Shown piece after piece: positions 15,507-23,996 of a stretch of DNA of 64,000 bases. A program made the translations under genes and the position numbers. The DNA lies in the NCBI GenBank assembly GCA_958413985.1, contig CATYVZ010000007.1:1-64000 (forward strand), read 5' to 3'. Each line of letters opens with the position of its first letter. Position 1 is the first letter of the stretch. Under the pieces are notes generated by a model, which was not told the DNA's origin, made no database searches, and saw only the letters and a program-made list of their open reading frames with translations. The DNA is from an uncultured Bacilli bacterium. GTDB lineage: Bacteria; Bacillota_I; Bacilli_A; RF39; UBA660.

Positions 15507-16505
15507 TTAATTGTTTATCGAATCTAATTTATTAATTGTCGTTTTAAAATTGCTGATAATACTTTGATATTTATCTTTAAGGTCATTAGATACAAAGGCA
15601 TTTTTAATAGCATTGACATTCATCTTTTTAAAATCTTCGATATTAAATGAAAAGTATTTTATCAATTTAGCGTATTCTTCTGTTAAAGTGATATTAGAAA
15701 CTGTTCGATTATCGGTATTGACAGTTACCATTAATCCGCTATCATATAATTTCTTTATTGGATGATCTTGATAATTTTTAAAGGTATTAGTTTGAATATT
15801 ACTAGTTGGACAAACCTCTAAAGTGATATTGTTTTGGTAAATTAAATCTAATATTTCTTCATCTTCAATACACCTTACACCATGTCCGATTCTTTTAGCA
15901 CCAAATTCGATAGCTGATAACAAGCTATTTTTTCCATCAGCTTCACCAGCATGGATCGTAAAAGGAAGGCCTTTTTTATTAATTATTTTGAATAACTCTT
16001 TGAAATCAGCAGTTTTATAACTAGCTTCATCACCAGCCAAATCAAGAGCAACCACACCTTTATTTAAATACTTACTAGCTAACTCAATCGTTTTTAGATT
16101 ATCTTCGAAACTAAATTGACGCATCATGCATAAGATTAAATTAACTTGTAAATCTTCATCTTTTAAACCTAATAAAACAGCTTCAACTACTTCTTCTTCT
16201 GTTAAACCTTTTTTCATATGTAATAAAGGAGCAAATCTCACTTCAGCGTAAATGACATTATCTTTTTTTAAATCTTCGACTAATTCTTTAGCTATTCTAG
16301 TTAGATTTTCTTGTGATTGCATTAATTGATTAGGTAAATCAAATTTTTGCAAATAATCAGCTAAATTTTGACACTTTTGTTTAGCTACCAACATTTTTTT
16401 TACTTTACTTTTATTTAAGCCACTTAATTCACAGGCAGTATCAATTCGAATAGAACCATCCAAATGAAGATGCAACTCGACTTTAGGAAAAGATTTTATA
16501 TCCAT
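15507..16505 (-). CDS. add: adenosine deaminase
   Basis: This 332-residue amidohydrolase-fold enzyme converts adenosine to inosine and ammonia. Zinc and catalytic motifs visible are HLHLDGSI (about 12-19), HAGEADG (about 189-195, His and catalytic Glu), the GHGVRC block (about 210) and VNTDNRTVSN with the metal Asp (about 270). Length matches the family. It starts at ATG behind GGTGATAAATA, and lies between a lipoprotein gene and the spoVD-like gene; no functional link with cell-wall genes is apparent. Confidence 0.95.
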   Translation of the reverse strand: MDIKSFPKVELHLHLDGSIRIDTACELSGLNKSKVKKMLVAKQKCQNLADYLQKFDLPNQLMQSQENLTRIAKELVEDLKKDNVIYAEVRFAPLLHMKKGLTEEEVVEAVLLGLKDEDLQVNLILCMMRQFSFEDNLKTIELASKYLNKGVVALDLAGDEASYKTADFKELFKIINKKGLPFTIHAGEADGKNSLLSAIEFGAKRIGHGVRCIEDEEILDLIYQNNITLEVCPTSNIQTNTFKNYQDHPIKKLYDSGLMVTVNTDNRTVSNITLTEEYAKLIKYFSFNIEDFKKMNVNAIKNAFVSNDLKDKYQSIISNFKTTINKLDSINN

Positions 16506-16535
16506 TATTTATCACCACTTTAATTATACCATAAA

Positions 16536-16561
16536 AAAAGAAACAATTAGTTGTCTCTTTT
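16536..16561 (-). terminator. terminator of the LppM-like lipoprotein gene
   Basis: On the minus strand aaaagagacaa-ctaa-ttgtttctttt is followed by more T. The upstream arm overlaps the last codons of the lipoprotein gene. Confidence 0.7.
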
Positions 16562-17593
16562 TGGTATTGAATTTAATAAATCTTCGCTAGTTGATGCAGG
16601 AGAATTTTCTACTGATTGAACTTGTGGATTAACACTATTTTGCGTTTCATTAGGTGTATTATTCATATTTACTGGTTGAACTTGAGTTGGTTCAACTGGT
16701 TGTTCTAAAGGTTGAACATTTACTTCTTGCTCTAAATTAATTGGTTTTACTTCATTAATTTCGTTTGTCATTTGATTATTTTCAACAGGTGGTGTTACTT
16801 GATTTGTTTGTTCTAAATTAGTTGATGTTGAAACAGTTTCTGTTTTTAATTCGTTTGTTTGCGTTTCAAAATTTTTAGGTCCTTTTTTACCTTTTGTAAC
16901 AACAACTATAATAATTATAATTATTACTAATAAAACAGCTACTCCAATAATTACCGGAATTAATGGAAAACTTGAAAAGTTAAACTCAAAATCAATATTT
17001 TTTTGTGAATCAGCAACTAAATTCCAAGTTAAAGTTTTTCCGTCTTCTGATACATTATCAGCATTATGACTAATTGGTTTAGTTGGTAATGTTACTGTAA
17101 AAGTAAAACTACTATCAATTTGATATGTATCAGTTTCTTCAACTGGAACAAAAGTTATCTTAGATACATAATTATCACCGTTTTTAGTAAAGAACTTAGC
17201 TGAAGCCAGATCTTGAGAATCATCTGTTAAATTAAAGCTAGCATTTTCAGCAGTAACACTTTCGATATCACCAAGATTTTTAGAGTAAGTATATCCTTTG
17301 AAATCACCTTCTTGATATCTTTCACTGGTAAATCCTGCTGATTCATATGAATTATCTTCTTCATCATCAAACATAGAATCGATAAATTCCCATTTTTGTT
17401 CTTCTGTATATTCGACTTCTTCAGATGCTTCTTCTGAATTTGTCATTAACACTTCGATTAATTCGTCATCATAAGCAATAGTTACACCAAAATCAACAGT
17501 TTTATCACTATTAATTCCTAGTTTAAAATCACCTTTAACAGCACAACCTGATAAAATTAAAGCAACACTGCATAATAATAGTAGTTTTTTCAT
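16547..17593 (-). CDS. membrane-anchored lipoprotein with LppM-like domain and Pro/Gln/Asn-rich tail
   Basis: The 348-residue protein opens with a lipoprotein signal (LILSGC, Cys16). The extracellular part (about 17-205) follows a DFKLGINSDKTVDFGVTIAY pattern like LppM-type bacterial lipoproteins, with an acidic linker (SEEASEEVEYTEE). A strong transmembrane helix (about 210-233) and a KGKKGPK stop-transfer follow, then about 110 residues low in complexity, rich in Asn, Gln, Pro, Thr and Glu, in the cytoplasm. Having both a lipid anchor and a transmembrane helix is unusual. Function unknown. Confidence 0.65.
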   Translation of the reverse strand: MKKLLLLCSVALILSGCAVKGDFKLGINSDKTVDFGVTIAYDDELIEVLMTNSEEASEEVEYTEEQKWEFIDSMFDDEEDNSYESAGFTSERYQEGDFKGYTYSKNLGDIESVTAENASFNLTDDSQDLASAKFFTKNGDNYVSKITFVPVEETDTYQIDSSFTFTVTLPTKPISHNADNVSEDGKTLTWNLVADSQKNIDFEFNFSSFPLIPVIIGVAVLLVIIIIIIVVVTKGKKGPKNFETQTNELKTETVSTSTNLEQTNQVTPPVENNQMTNEINEVKPINLEQEVNVQPLEQPVEPTQVQPVNMNNTPNETQNSVNPQVQSVENSPASTSEDLLNSIPKRDN

Positions 17594-17642
17594 TAAAACA
17601 CGCTCCCTTTTTACTCCACTATTTTAATATAATTATATCATA

Positions 17643-19289
17643 TTAGTTACGAGAAAAAACCTTTTTTATTTTTAAAGTTATATTATTGACAAATTCTTTA
17701 CCAAACACTTCATTAAAGATATTATTTTTTAATGATAAAACAAAATATATGATAATACCAATTAAAGCATAAATAACTATTTCTAATAATGACCACCATC
17801 TAGTTGTTGGAAACTGTCCTAAAAATAATCTTACGATCATCAAACTTAACAACATTATCCCGTTAATTAATAATATTTTTATCCCCGGTTTGATGCTACT
17901 ACGATAGCTAACTTTATAATTTTTCTTTAATTTATAAAGTAAATAGATAACCGCTAATCCTTGAACAAGCATCGTCGTTACGATCGTTCCGTAATATGCT
18001 TCAAAACCTAAAATATGAACTAGGTGCATCATCGGAACATTCAAAATCGCTTTTAAAATAAAACTACCTAATAAAGTTCCTAAAGCAACTTTAGGATTAT
18101 CTAATGCATTAGTAGTATCGACTAAAACATAAAAGAATGAATTGATTAAAGACTGCAAAATATAAAAGCTAAAGACTTCGACACTTAAAGCATCATAACC
18201 ATAGAAAACAGTCCAAACACTACTAGATAAAAACCATACTCCGATAGTCATCGGCAAGGCTGTAAACCAAATAATTTTTAAAGCTTGATTTATTTTGTGT
18301 GATACTCCTTGATGATCTTTTAAAGTGGCGCTACTGACAATATTAGGAATAATACTTATGGTAATACCAAAAGTTATCGATAAAATAATCATATTCAATT
18401 TTGAGCCCCATGTTGTTATGATACTTAACACATTTTCAGAAAGAGTAACATCGTACCCTAAACCAACTAAACCTTTTACAATAGTAAACACATCGACTGT
18501 ATTGTAAATAGATCTGATAAATTCAATTAAAATGAATGGTAAAGAATAGATAACTATTCTTTTTAAAATTACTTTGTTAGATAATTTTGCCTCAGCTTTA
18601 GTTGGTCTTTCATCACGTTTTAACGCTTCACGGTTTTTATTTATTTTATTAATTATATATAAATAAGCAGCTATTGCTCCAGCAGTTGCACCAAAAGTGG
18701 CAACGCCAACAGCTGTCGTAATCGATAGATTAAACACTTTCAAAGTTAAGTAACTACCACCGACGATAACGATTACTCTTACTAATTGTTCAATTACATT
18801 AGCAATCGCTGGTACTGCCATCATTCGATGTCCTTGCACATAACCTTTACTGACACTTAAAATAGGAATAAATAGTAATGCTGTTGAAATAACTCTAATT
18901 ACGAATGTTATATCAGCTATTGTATTACCACCCTCGATATCGCCAATTATCAAATAAGCGATATTAGGGGCAAAAGCAAATAAAACAACAAAACAAATAA
19001 GACCGATACCAACGATAATATACTTACCTATTTTATAAGCTCTTTCCTGTGCATCATAATAACCAAGCGTATTATATTCACTGACTGCTTTAGCCATCGC
19101 ACTTGGAATTCCAGTCGAAGAAAGTGAGGCAAAAACTGCATATATAGTATAAGCATAACTATATAAAATAGCCCCTTTAGTTCCAATGATCGCTCTAAAA
19201 GGAATAACATATATTATTCCTAATATTTTGCACAATATAATACCGATAGTCGATATCATTGCACCTTCTACAAAAGTATTTTTTTTCAA
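17643..19289 (-). CDS. MurJ/SpoVB-family (YtgP-like) polysaccharide flippase
   Basis: The 548-residue protein has about fourteen transmembrane helices and belongs to the MVF/MATE-like flippases that move lipid-linked precursors across the membrane. The N-terminal ISTIGIILCKILGIIYVIPF and SSTGIPSAMAKAVSEYN blocks are typical for SpoVB/YtgP/YabM proteins. The start is TTG at 19289 with GGAAGTGATGATA upstream. SpoVB is needed for spore cortex synthesis, and nearby SpoVD/SpoVE-like genes fit that, but a vegetative lipid II flippase is equally possible. Confidence 0.88.
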   Translation of the reverse strand: MKKNTFVEGAMISTIGIILCKILGIIYVIPFRAIIGTKGAILYSYAYTIYAVFASLSSTGIPSAMAKAVSEYNTLGYYDAQERAYKIGKYIIVGIGLICFVVLFAFAPNIAYLIIGDIEGGNTIADITFVIRVISTALLFIPILSVSKGYVQGHRMMAVPAIANVIEQLVRVIVIVGGSYLTLKVFNLSITTAVGVATFGATAGAIAAYLYIINKINKNREALKRDERPTKAEAKLSNKVILKRIVIYSLPFILIEFIRSIYNTVDVFTIVKGLVGLGYDVTLSENVLSIITTWGSKLNMIILSITFGITISIIPNIVSSATLKDHQGVSHKINQALKIIWFTALPMTIGVWFLSSSVWTVFYGYDALSVEVFSFYILQSLINSFFYVLVDTTNALDNPKVALGTLLGSFILKAILNVPMMHLVHILGFEAYYGTIVTTMLVQGLAVIYLLYKLKKNYKVSYRSSIKPGIKILLINGIMLLSLMIVRLFLGQFPTTRWWSLLEIVIYALIGIIIYFVLSLKNNIFNEVFGKEFVNNITLKIKKVFSRN

Positions 19290-19295
19290 ATATCA

Positions 19296-19469
19296 TCACT
19301 TCCCGTACACTATCATAGCCGAGAAACAGTATAATTGTTCTTCTCCAACAATACTAATGGCTACTTGGTATTTTATATCGATAACATCACCATGTTCTTC
19401 GAGAAATTTATTGACGCTATCTTCTAAATCTTTTTCATGACCCTCATCAAATATTTTTACCTTCATCAT
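19296..19469 (-). CDS. sporulation protein Cse60-like small protein
   Basis: The protein is about 57 residues from the chosen ATG. The sequence MMKVKIFDEGHEKDLEDSVN, then FLEEHGDVIDIKYQ and a final CFSAMIVY, matches the pattern I know for Cse60 (YteV), a small sigma-E-dependent sporulation protein of unknown function in Bacillus. Start chosen at ATG 19469 (GGTG close upstream); 19466 is also possible. It lies seven bases upstream of the SpoVB-like gene in the same direction, which supports a sporulation link. Confidence 0.68.
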   Translation of the reverse strand: MMKVKIFDEGHEKDLEDSVNKFLEEHGDVIDIKYQVAISIVGEEQLYCFSAMIVYGK

Positions 19470-19511
19470 TATCACCAAAATTATGATAACAGATAAACAA
19501 AGTAATAATTG

Positions 19512-19910
19512 TCAATAATTGTATTTATAAATATATTTATCAGTTTCTGTTTCGATCAACAGTTTAAAGTTTATGTCTTCTACTTTATTAGCATATCCAA
19601 TTAAAATAATTCCTTTTTCGGCATTTAAATCGATTGGATCATCGACTAATCCAACACTAGGAAATATGTCGTTAGTTTTTACATCGTGAATAACTAACGC
19701 TTTAACACTAGTAGCCAAAACTTGGGGATTGTCGATTATAACTTGATAAATTATTCTTTCTTCGTTTACTTTATCAATATAAAATTCGATATCAAAAGGA
19801 ATTGTCTCTGATACATCATCAGTTTTTTTTAATTCACTAACATACATATCATAGACACTTGGTTTACTGCAACCAACTAATAGGACTAATAAGATTAATA
19901 ATTTTTTCAT
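19512..19910 (-). CDS. small lipoprotein of unknown function
   Basis: The 132-residue protein has a short signal ending LLVLLVGC (lipobox, Cys about 14), then a mixed beta-rich domain of about 115 residues (EERIIYQVIIDNPQ, VKALVIHDVKT, GIILIGYAN). It may be surface exposed. It lies three bases after the metallopeptidase gene in one operon. I recognise no family. Confidence 0.6.
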   Translation of the reverse strand: MKKLLILLVLLVGCSKPSVYDMYVSELKKTDDVSETIPFDIEFYIDKVNEERIIYQVIIDNPQVLATSVKALVIHDVKTNDIFPSVGLVDDPIDLNAEKGIILIGYANKVEDINFKLLIETETDKYIYKYNY

Positions 19911-19912
19911 AT

Positions 19913-20548
19913 TTAACCTTCTTTTAAAGTTTTTCTTATCATTTTATAATCTGGGCAATATTTAGAAACTTGTGACCAAAAATTTTTAGAATGATCAAAG
20001 TGGATAAAATGTGATAGTTCATGAATAATGACATAATCGATTTGACTATACCCATATTTTATTAACTCACTATTTAAAGTTACTATATTATCTTTACGGT
20101 TACAGACACCCCATCTAGTCTTCATTTTTCTAATTCGCAATTTAGGATATGGAATTTCTTCTTTAAATAGATTATAAATATAATCTAATCTTTGTTTATA
20201 TATTAATGCAGTCTGTTTTTTCAACCATTTATTTAAATACTCGATATTTTCAACAAATATCTTATCAGAACTTATGTCGATTTTTATAGTTGGTACAATA
20301 ATAATGTCGTACTTTTTTCCCAAAAAATAAAAATAGTTGTTTTTTTCTTGTTTTATTTTATTTTTATCGATCATTTTTTTTAAAGCTACATAATTATTAT
20401 CTAAAAGTTGTTTTAAATATTTTTTACTGGCAAAATAATTGGTCGTAATGAATATTTTCCCATCTTCTTTAACTCTAATATATGTATTTTTATTATTTTT
20501 CTTTTCGATTATAACTTCATAATCTATACCATCAATTTCATATCTCAT
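19913..20548 (-). CDS. YgjP-like metallopeptidase domain protein (DUF45)
   Basis: The 211-residue protein belongs to the YgjP/SprT-like family of gluzincin-fold proteins. The zinc motif is VIIHELSHFIHFDHSKNFW (about 172-190), with HELSH as HExxH and a following His; the preceding MKTRWGVCN and LNSELIKYG are family hallmarks. It has no signal peptide, so it is probably cytoplasmic. Annotated functions of the family range from peptidase to UTP pyrophosphatase and none is certain. Confidence 0.85.
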   Translation of the reverse strand: MRYEIDGIDYEVIIEKKNNKNTYIRVKEDGKIFITTNYFASKKYLKQLLDNNYVALKKMIDKNKIKQEKNNYFYFLGKKYDIIIVPTIKIDISSDKIFVENIEYLNKWLKKQTALIYKQRLDYIYNLFKEEIPYPKLRIRKMKTRWGVCNRKDNIVTLNSELIKYGYSQIDYVIIHELSHFIHFDHSKNFWSQVSKYCPDYKMIRKTLKEG

Positions 20549-20599
20549 ATAAAAATTATATCAAAATATGTAATTATTTTCAATGCTTTTATTAATGAG

Positions 20600-20631
20600 A
20601 AAACGATTTGATATATCTGTCAAATCGTTTT
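20600..20631 (-). terminator. terminator of the VTC/DUF4956/beta-helix operon
   Basis: A 12-bp perfect inverted repeat (aaaacgatttga / tcaaatcgtttt) with an 8-base loop. A nearly identical hairpin stands at 23950-23979, so the operon is flanked by two copies of one terminator sequence. Confidence 0.7.
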
Positions 20632-20686
20632 TATGTTGTTTTCTTTTTGTTTTAATATTAGATTTTTTACTACTTTCTTTTTAAAA

Positions 20687-22381
20687 TTATCTTCTTCCTG
20701 GCATATTGTTTATCTGGTTATGACCATTTCCAACAGTTGTAGTAATAGAATTAACGGTAAAAGTTGTATAAGTTTCATTGTCAATTTTTACTTTATAAGT
20801 GCTACCTTTTTTTAATTGGCTAGAAGAAAATGCTATGGCGCTACTATTTTTAATCGTGGTATGTAAAATAATTTCTGTTTCATTTTCATCAGTAATACTG
20901 ATAGTACTACCACTAGAAATAATCGAATTAAAATAAATAGATACATTATATTGACTAGAATTAGAACTAATACCTTGAAACATTCCATTAGTACTAATAG
21001 CTAATAAAGTTCCTCCATTTACTTCAAAAGTAGAATCATAATCTAAAGCGCTATTGCCACTATCACTTGGACCATCGACGATTATTTCACCACCGTAAAC
21101 ATAGCCACAACCGTTGATATCAATTCCATCTCCATTTGCGTTTACGTAAATTTCTCCTCCATTAATTGTTAAAATATATTTAGAAGAATTAGTAAAAGAA
21201 TTTTGTCCTGGACGATTCAGACTAGAAGCATCATTTCCGCCAGCAATATTGATACCATCATCGCTAGATACAATACTAATTTTACCACTATTAATCGTTA
21301 TTTTACCTGATTCTATTCCTTCGTAACTTTTACTGATGTCGATTGTTCCTCCATCAATGATAAGTTCTGTATCTGCGTGAATTCCATCATCTCCTGATGA
21401 AATTAAAAAGGTGCCATTTTCTATTCCTATGCTATTATTAGAATGAATAGAATCATCAGAAGTATCCAATGTAAAGGTGCCATCTTCTATCACTAAATTA
21501 TTACTAGCTTTTAATCCTTTAGCGCTAGCAGTTTGACTAACCGAGTCTATTCTTCCCCAGTTGCCCCAATTACTACTAGTAGAAACATTACTACTACCTC
21601 CACCTGTTTTTATATTAAATGTGCCATTTTGAATAAGTAATTTAGTTTCCGCTTGAATCCCATCTAACTCACTAGTGATATTAAATGTGCCATCTTCTAT
21701 TTTAATGAATCCTTTATCACTATCTGTATCGTTTGTCGATTTTATTCCATCGCCCTTGGCTGTAATGGTAAAAGTACCATTTTGAATATAAACTGAATCT
21801 TTTCCTCTAATCGCATCATCTTGACTATTAATAATATAATTTCCTGAAATAAATTTTAAATCATCTTTCGATACAATTCCATCTAAATAATTAGCAGTTA
21901 TTTTTAGTACACCTGTTCCTTCAAAAGTAAGATCACTTTTACTATAAATAACTCCATCGACTTCTTCGTAATCTAAATAGGTATTTCCATCTATTAAAGT
22001 ATTTACCGTTTCTTCTTTTAATTCGATGACTACATCGCTAGCTTGTTTAATATAAATGGCTGGACCATTGGTATTATTAATTGTTACATTGTCTAAAATT
22101 AATTTCACATTATCATCTGTATCGATAATAACGCAACCATTAATCGTATCAGTTAATGTATAAATTCCGCCAGAAGTAATCGTTAAATTGTCAGCTATTT
22201 CTTTGATATTATAATTATCCCAATCAATCTTTTGATCGCCATCATCTGTATTGATATCCATGTTGATATCTTTTGTAGTTGAATTATATTGCTCGGTTTG
22301 TTTTGTTAATTTTATATAGATAATTATTCCTAATAATAAAATAAATATGACAGCAATAATTAAAATTATCTTTTTCTTCAT
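20687..22381 (-). CDS. carbohydrate-binding-domain (Cthe_2159-like, DUF4353) beta-helix surface protein
   Basis: The protein is about 564 residues from ATG 22381 (AGGAG eight bases upstream). An N-terminal membrane anchor (about 3-25) is followed by a long right-handed beta-helix with repeated turns such as IENGTFLISSGDDGIHA, INSGKISIVSSDDGINI and INGGEIYVNANGDGIDI. The GDDGI/GDGI acidic turns suggest calcium sites, as in Cthe_2159 polygalacturonate-binding proteins. The tail is a small beta domain ending NNMPGRR. The trio with VTC and DUF4956 genes recurs in Firmicutes, sometimes with CotH. Probably surface or spore-coat associated; role uncertain. Confidence 0.82.
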   Translation of the reverse strand: MKKKIILIIAVIFILLLGIIIYIKLTKQTEQYNSTTKDINMDINTDDGDQKIDWDNYNIKEIADNLTITSGGIYTLTDTINGCVIIDTDDNVKLILDNVTINNTNGPAIYIKQASDVVIELKEETVNTLIDGNTYLDYEEVDGVIYSKSDLTFEGTGVLKITANYLDGIVSKDDLKFISGNYIINSQDDAIRGKDSVYIQNGTFTITAKGDGIKSTNDTDSDKGFIKIEDGTFNITSELDGIQAETKLLIQNGTFNIKTGGGSSNVSTSSNWGNWGRIDSVSQTASAKGLKASNNLVIEDGTFTLDTSDDSIHSNNSIGIENGTFLISSGDDGIHADTELIIDGGTIDISKSYEGIESGKITINSGKISIVSSDDGINIAGGNDASSLNRPGQNSFTNSSKYILTINGGEIYVNANGDGIDINGCGYVYGGEIIVDGPSDSGNSALDYDSTFEVNGGTLLAISTNGMFQGISSNSSQYNVSIYFNSIISSGSTISITDENETEIILHTTIKNSSAIAFSSSQLKKGSTYKVKIDNETYTTFTVNSITTTVGNGHNQINNMPGRR

Positions 22382-22391
22382 TAGTTTTCTC

Positions 22392-23054
22392 CTATAAGTC
22401 ATTATCTTCTAGAGGTTGACTTAATAATATTTTTAAATTTCCGTTTTTTAAACGTAAAGCATCGATAAATTCTTTTTCGTTGATCCCTTTTGACAAAATA
22501 ACTCTATAACTTAAATCAAATAGACTTCCCATATTTGTCGTTTTTACCTGTTCTAAAATGACCTTTTTTGTGTATTTTTCAAATTCTTCTTGAAATATTT
22601 CTGTATAGTTTAAATTTTCAGGTATTGTAATCTTTAAAATTTTCTCACTTCCACTTTTTTCAAATAACGAAAAATGTGTAAATAAGAAAAGAAAGAAACA
22701 CCCAAAAATAGTAATAAACATTCCTAGAAAGACACTGCCCATTCCACAAGCTAAACCAACTGTCATAGAAAATACAACACTTAATATTTCTTTACTGGTT
22801 CCAGGAAGACTTCTAAATCTAACTAAACTAAAAGCACCCAATATAGCAACTGATGTACCTAAATTTCCATTTACCATTATCATTAACATAGAAACCAAAA
22901 ATGGCAATAAAGTAATGGTAATTAAAAAGTTTTTACTATATTTTGATGTATAGCGATGAGTAAGTGCAATAACTACTCCAAAAATAAGAGAACATAAGGA
23001 ACATATCATAATTTGTAATATGGTAACTTCACTAGAAAAAATACTATTAAACAT
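22392..23054 (-). CDS. DUF4956 membrane protein
   Basis: About 220 residues from the preferred ATG at 23054 (AAAGGA eight bases upstream; an upstream in-frame start also exists). Four N-terminal helices include LGTSVAILGAFSLVRFRSLPG (about 66-86), the signature of DUF4956, followed by a cytoplasmic alpha/beta domain of about 80 residues. It overlaps the VTC gene by 8 bp. Family members always seem to accompany VTC-type polyphosphate polymerases, so a transport or assembly role for polyphosphate is plausible but unproven. Confidence 0.85.
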   Translation of the reverse strand: MFNSIFSSEVTILQIMICSLCSLIFGVVIALTHRYTSKYSKNFLITITLLPFLVSMLMIMVNGNLGTSVAILGAFSLVRFRSLPGTSKEILSVVFSMTVGLACGMGSVFLGMFITIFGCFFLFLFTHFSLFEKSGSEKILKITIPENLNYTEIFQEEFEKYTKKVILEQVKTTNMGSLFDLSYRVILSKGINEKEFIDALRLKNGNLKILLSQPLEDNDL

Positions 23055-23742
23055 AAACATCATCCTTTCTTTCTTTTTGATAAATTCTTCCATATTTAGA
23101 AAATGTCGCCGGATAAATTTGTAATTCAGATAAAATATGAATAAGCCATAAAGGAATAGAAGATAAACTTTTTATTTCCATAATCACTTGATTGTCATCA
23201 AAATAAAGTTTTCCAGCATCTCCTTTATCTAATTGCAGATTATCCCTTCTACTTCTTAAGTTAAAATCAAATGTTATTCTAAATGATTTATCTTCCTTTA
23301 AACGATAACTTAAACGATCATATCCTATAAAAATAGTTGGTTTTAAATGATAATATTTTATTAAATAATCAATCTCTTTCATAATCTGATTTGATGAATC
23401 ATATACTCCTTCATTTATATAGTTGTAATATTCTTTTAAAGTCATTTTGACTCGCCTTTTTCCGACTATCCCACGATATTTACTTTTTATTTCTAAAAAG
23501 ACAAAATCGTTTATTTGTGGCGTTATATAACTTCTTAATCTTATTTTATCTTTATAAATTGGTTTATCAATAGAATAAATAATTAAATCATTTTGTTCAT
23601 TATCAAAATAAATATTGCTAATCTTACTTTCAAAAAACACATCTTCGATAATATATTTTTTTATCTTATTAAAAAGTGCTTGATAATCTTCGTTGGATAA
23701 TAAATACTTTTGCTCTACTCGATTAAAAGTGTTTTCATTCAT
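23047..23742 (-). CDS. VTC-domain polyphosphate polymerase-like protein
   Basis: The protein is about 231 residues. VTC/CYTH tunnel-fold features are visible: the RVEQKYLLS opening (basic and acidic strand, about 9-17), ISNIYFDN, KIRLRSY (about 66-72), FLEIKSKYRGIVGKRRVKM (about 84-102), IGYDRLSYRL (about 137) and a terminal VIMEIKS strand. In eukaryotes this domain makes polyphosphate from ATP. ATG 23742 is preferred; a GTG three codons upstream is in frame. It heads the three-gene operon. Confidence 0.85.
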   Translation of the reverse strand: MNENTFNRVEQKYLLSNEDYQALFNKIKKYIIEDVFFESKISNIYFDNEQNDLIIYSIDKPIYKDKIRLRSYITPQINDFVFLEIKSKYRGIVGKRRVKMTLKEYYNYINEGVYDSSNQIMKEIDYLIKYYHLKPTIFIGYDRLSYRLKEDKSFRITFDFNLRSRRDNLQLDKGDAGKLYFDDNQVIMEIKSLSSIPLWLIHILSELQIYPATFSKYGRIYQKERKDDVYV

Positions 23743-23949
23743 TTTTTTCACTTCCCATTCGATTAAATCTATGAAAAATTATAAAGAATTATTGTGAAAA
23801 AAAAGTAAAAGAAAAGTGAAATTTTATAAAAATATTTTACTTAAAGTATATATTTTATTAATGATAAATAATTAATATGTGAATTATCTAGATTAACTGA
23901 ACTTTTTATCATATCCAAAAACCATAAGTACGGTTAGAATTACAAAAAG

Positions 23950-23979
23950 AAAACGATTTAATATATATCAAATCGTTTT
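23950..23979 (-). terminator. terminator of the SipW/TasA locus
   Basis: Imperfect inverted repeat aaaacgattt / aaatcgtttt, with a T-rich tract on the minus strand, lying 18-47 bases after the surface-protein stop. Nearly the same sequence as the hairpin at 20600-20631. The rest of the 245-base gap up to the VTC start holds no supported gene. Confidence 0.65.
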
Positions 23980-23996
23980 TAAATTGTTTTTTTAAA

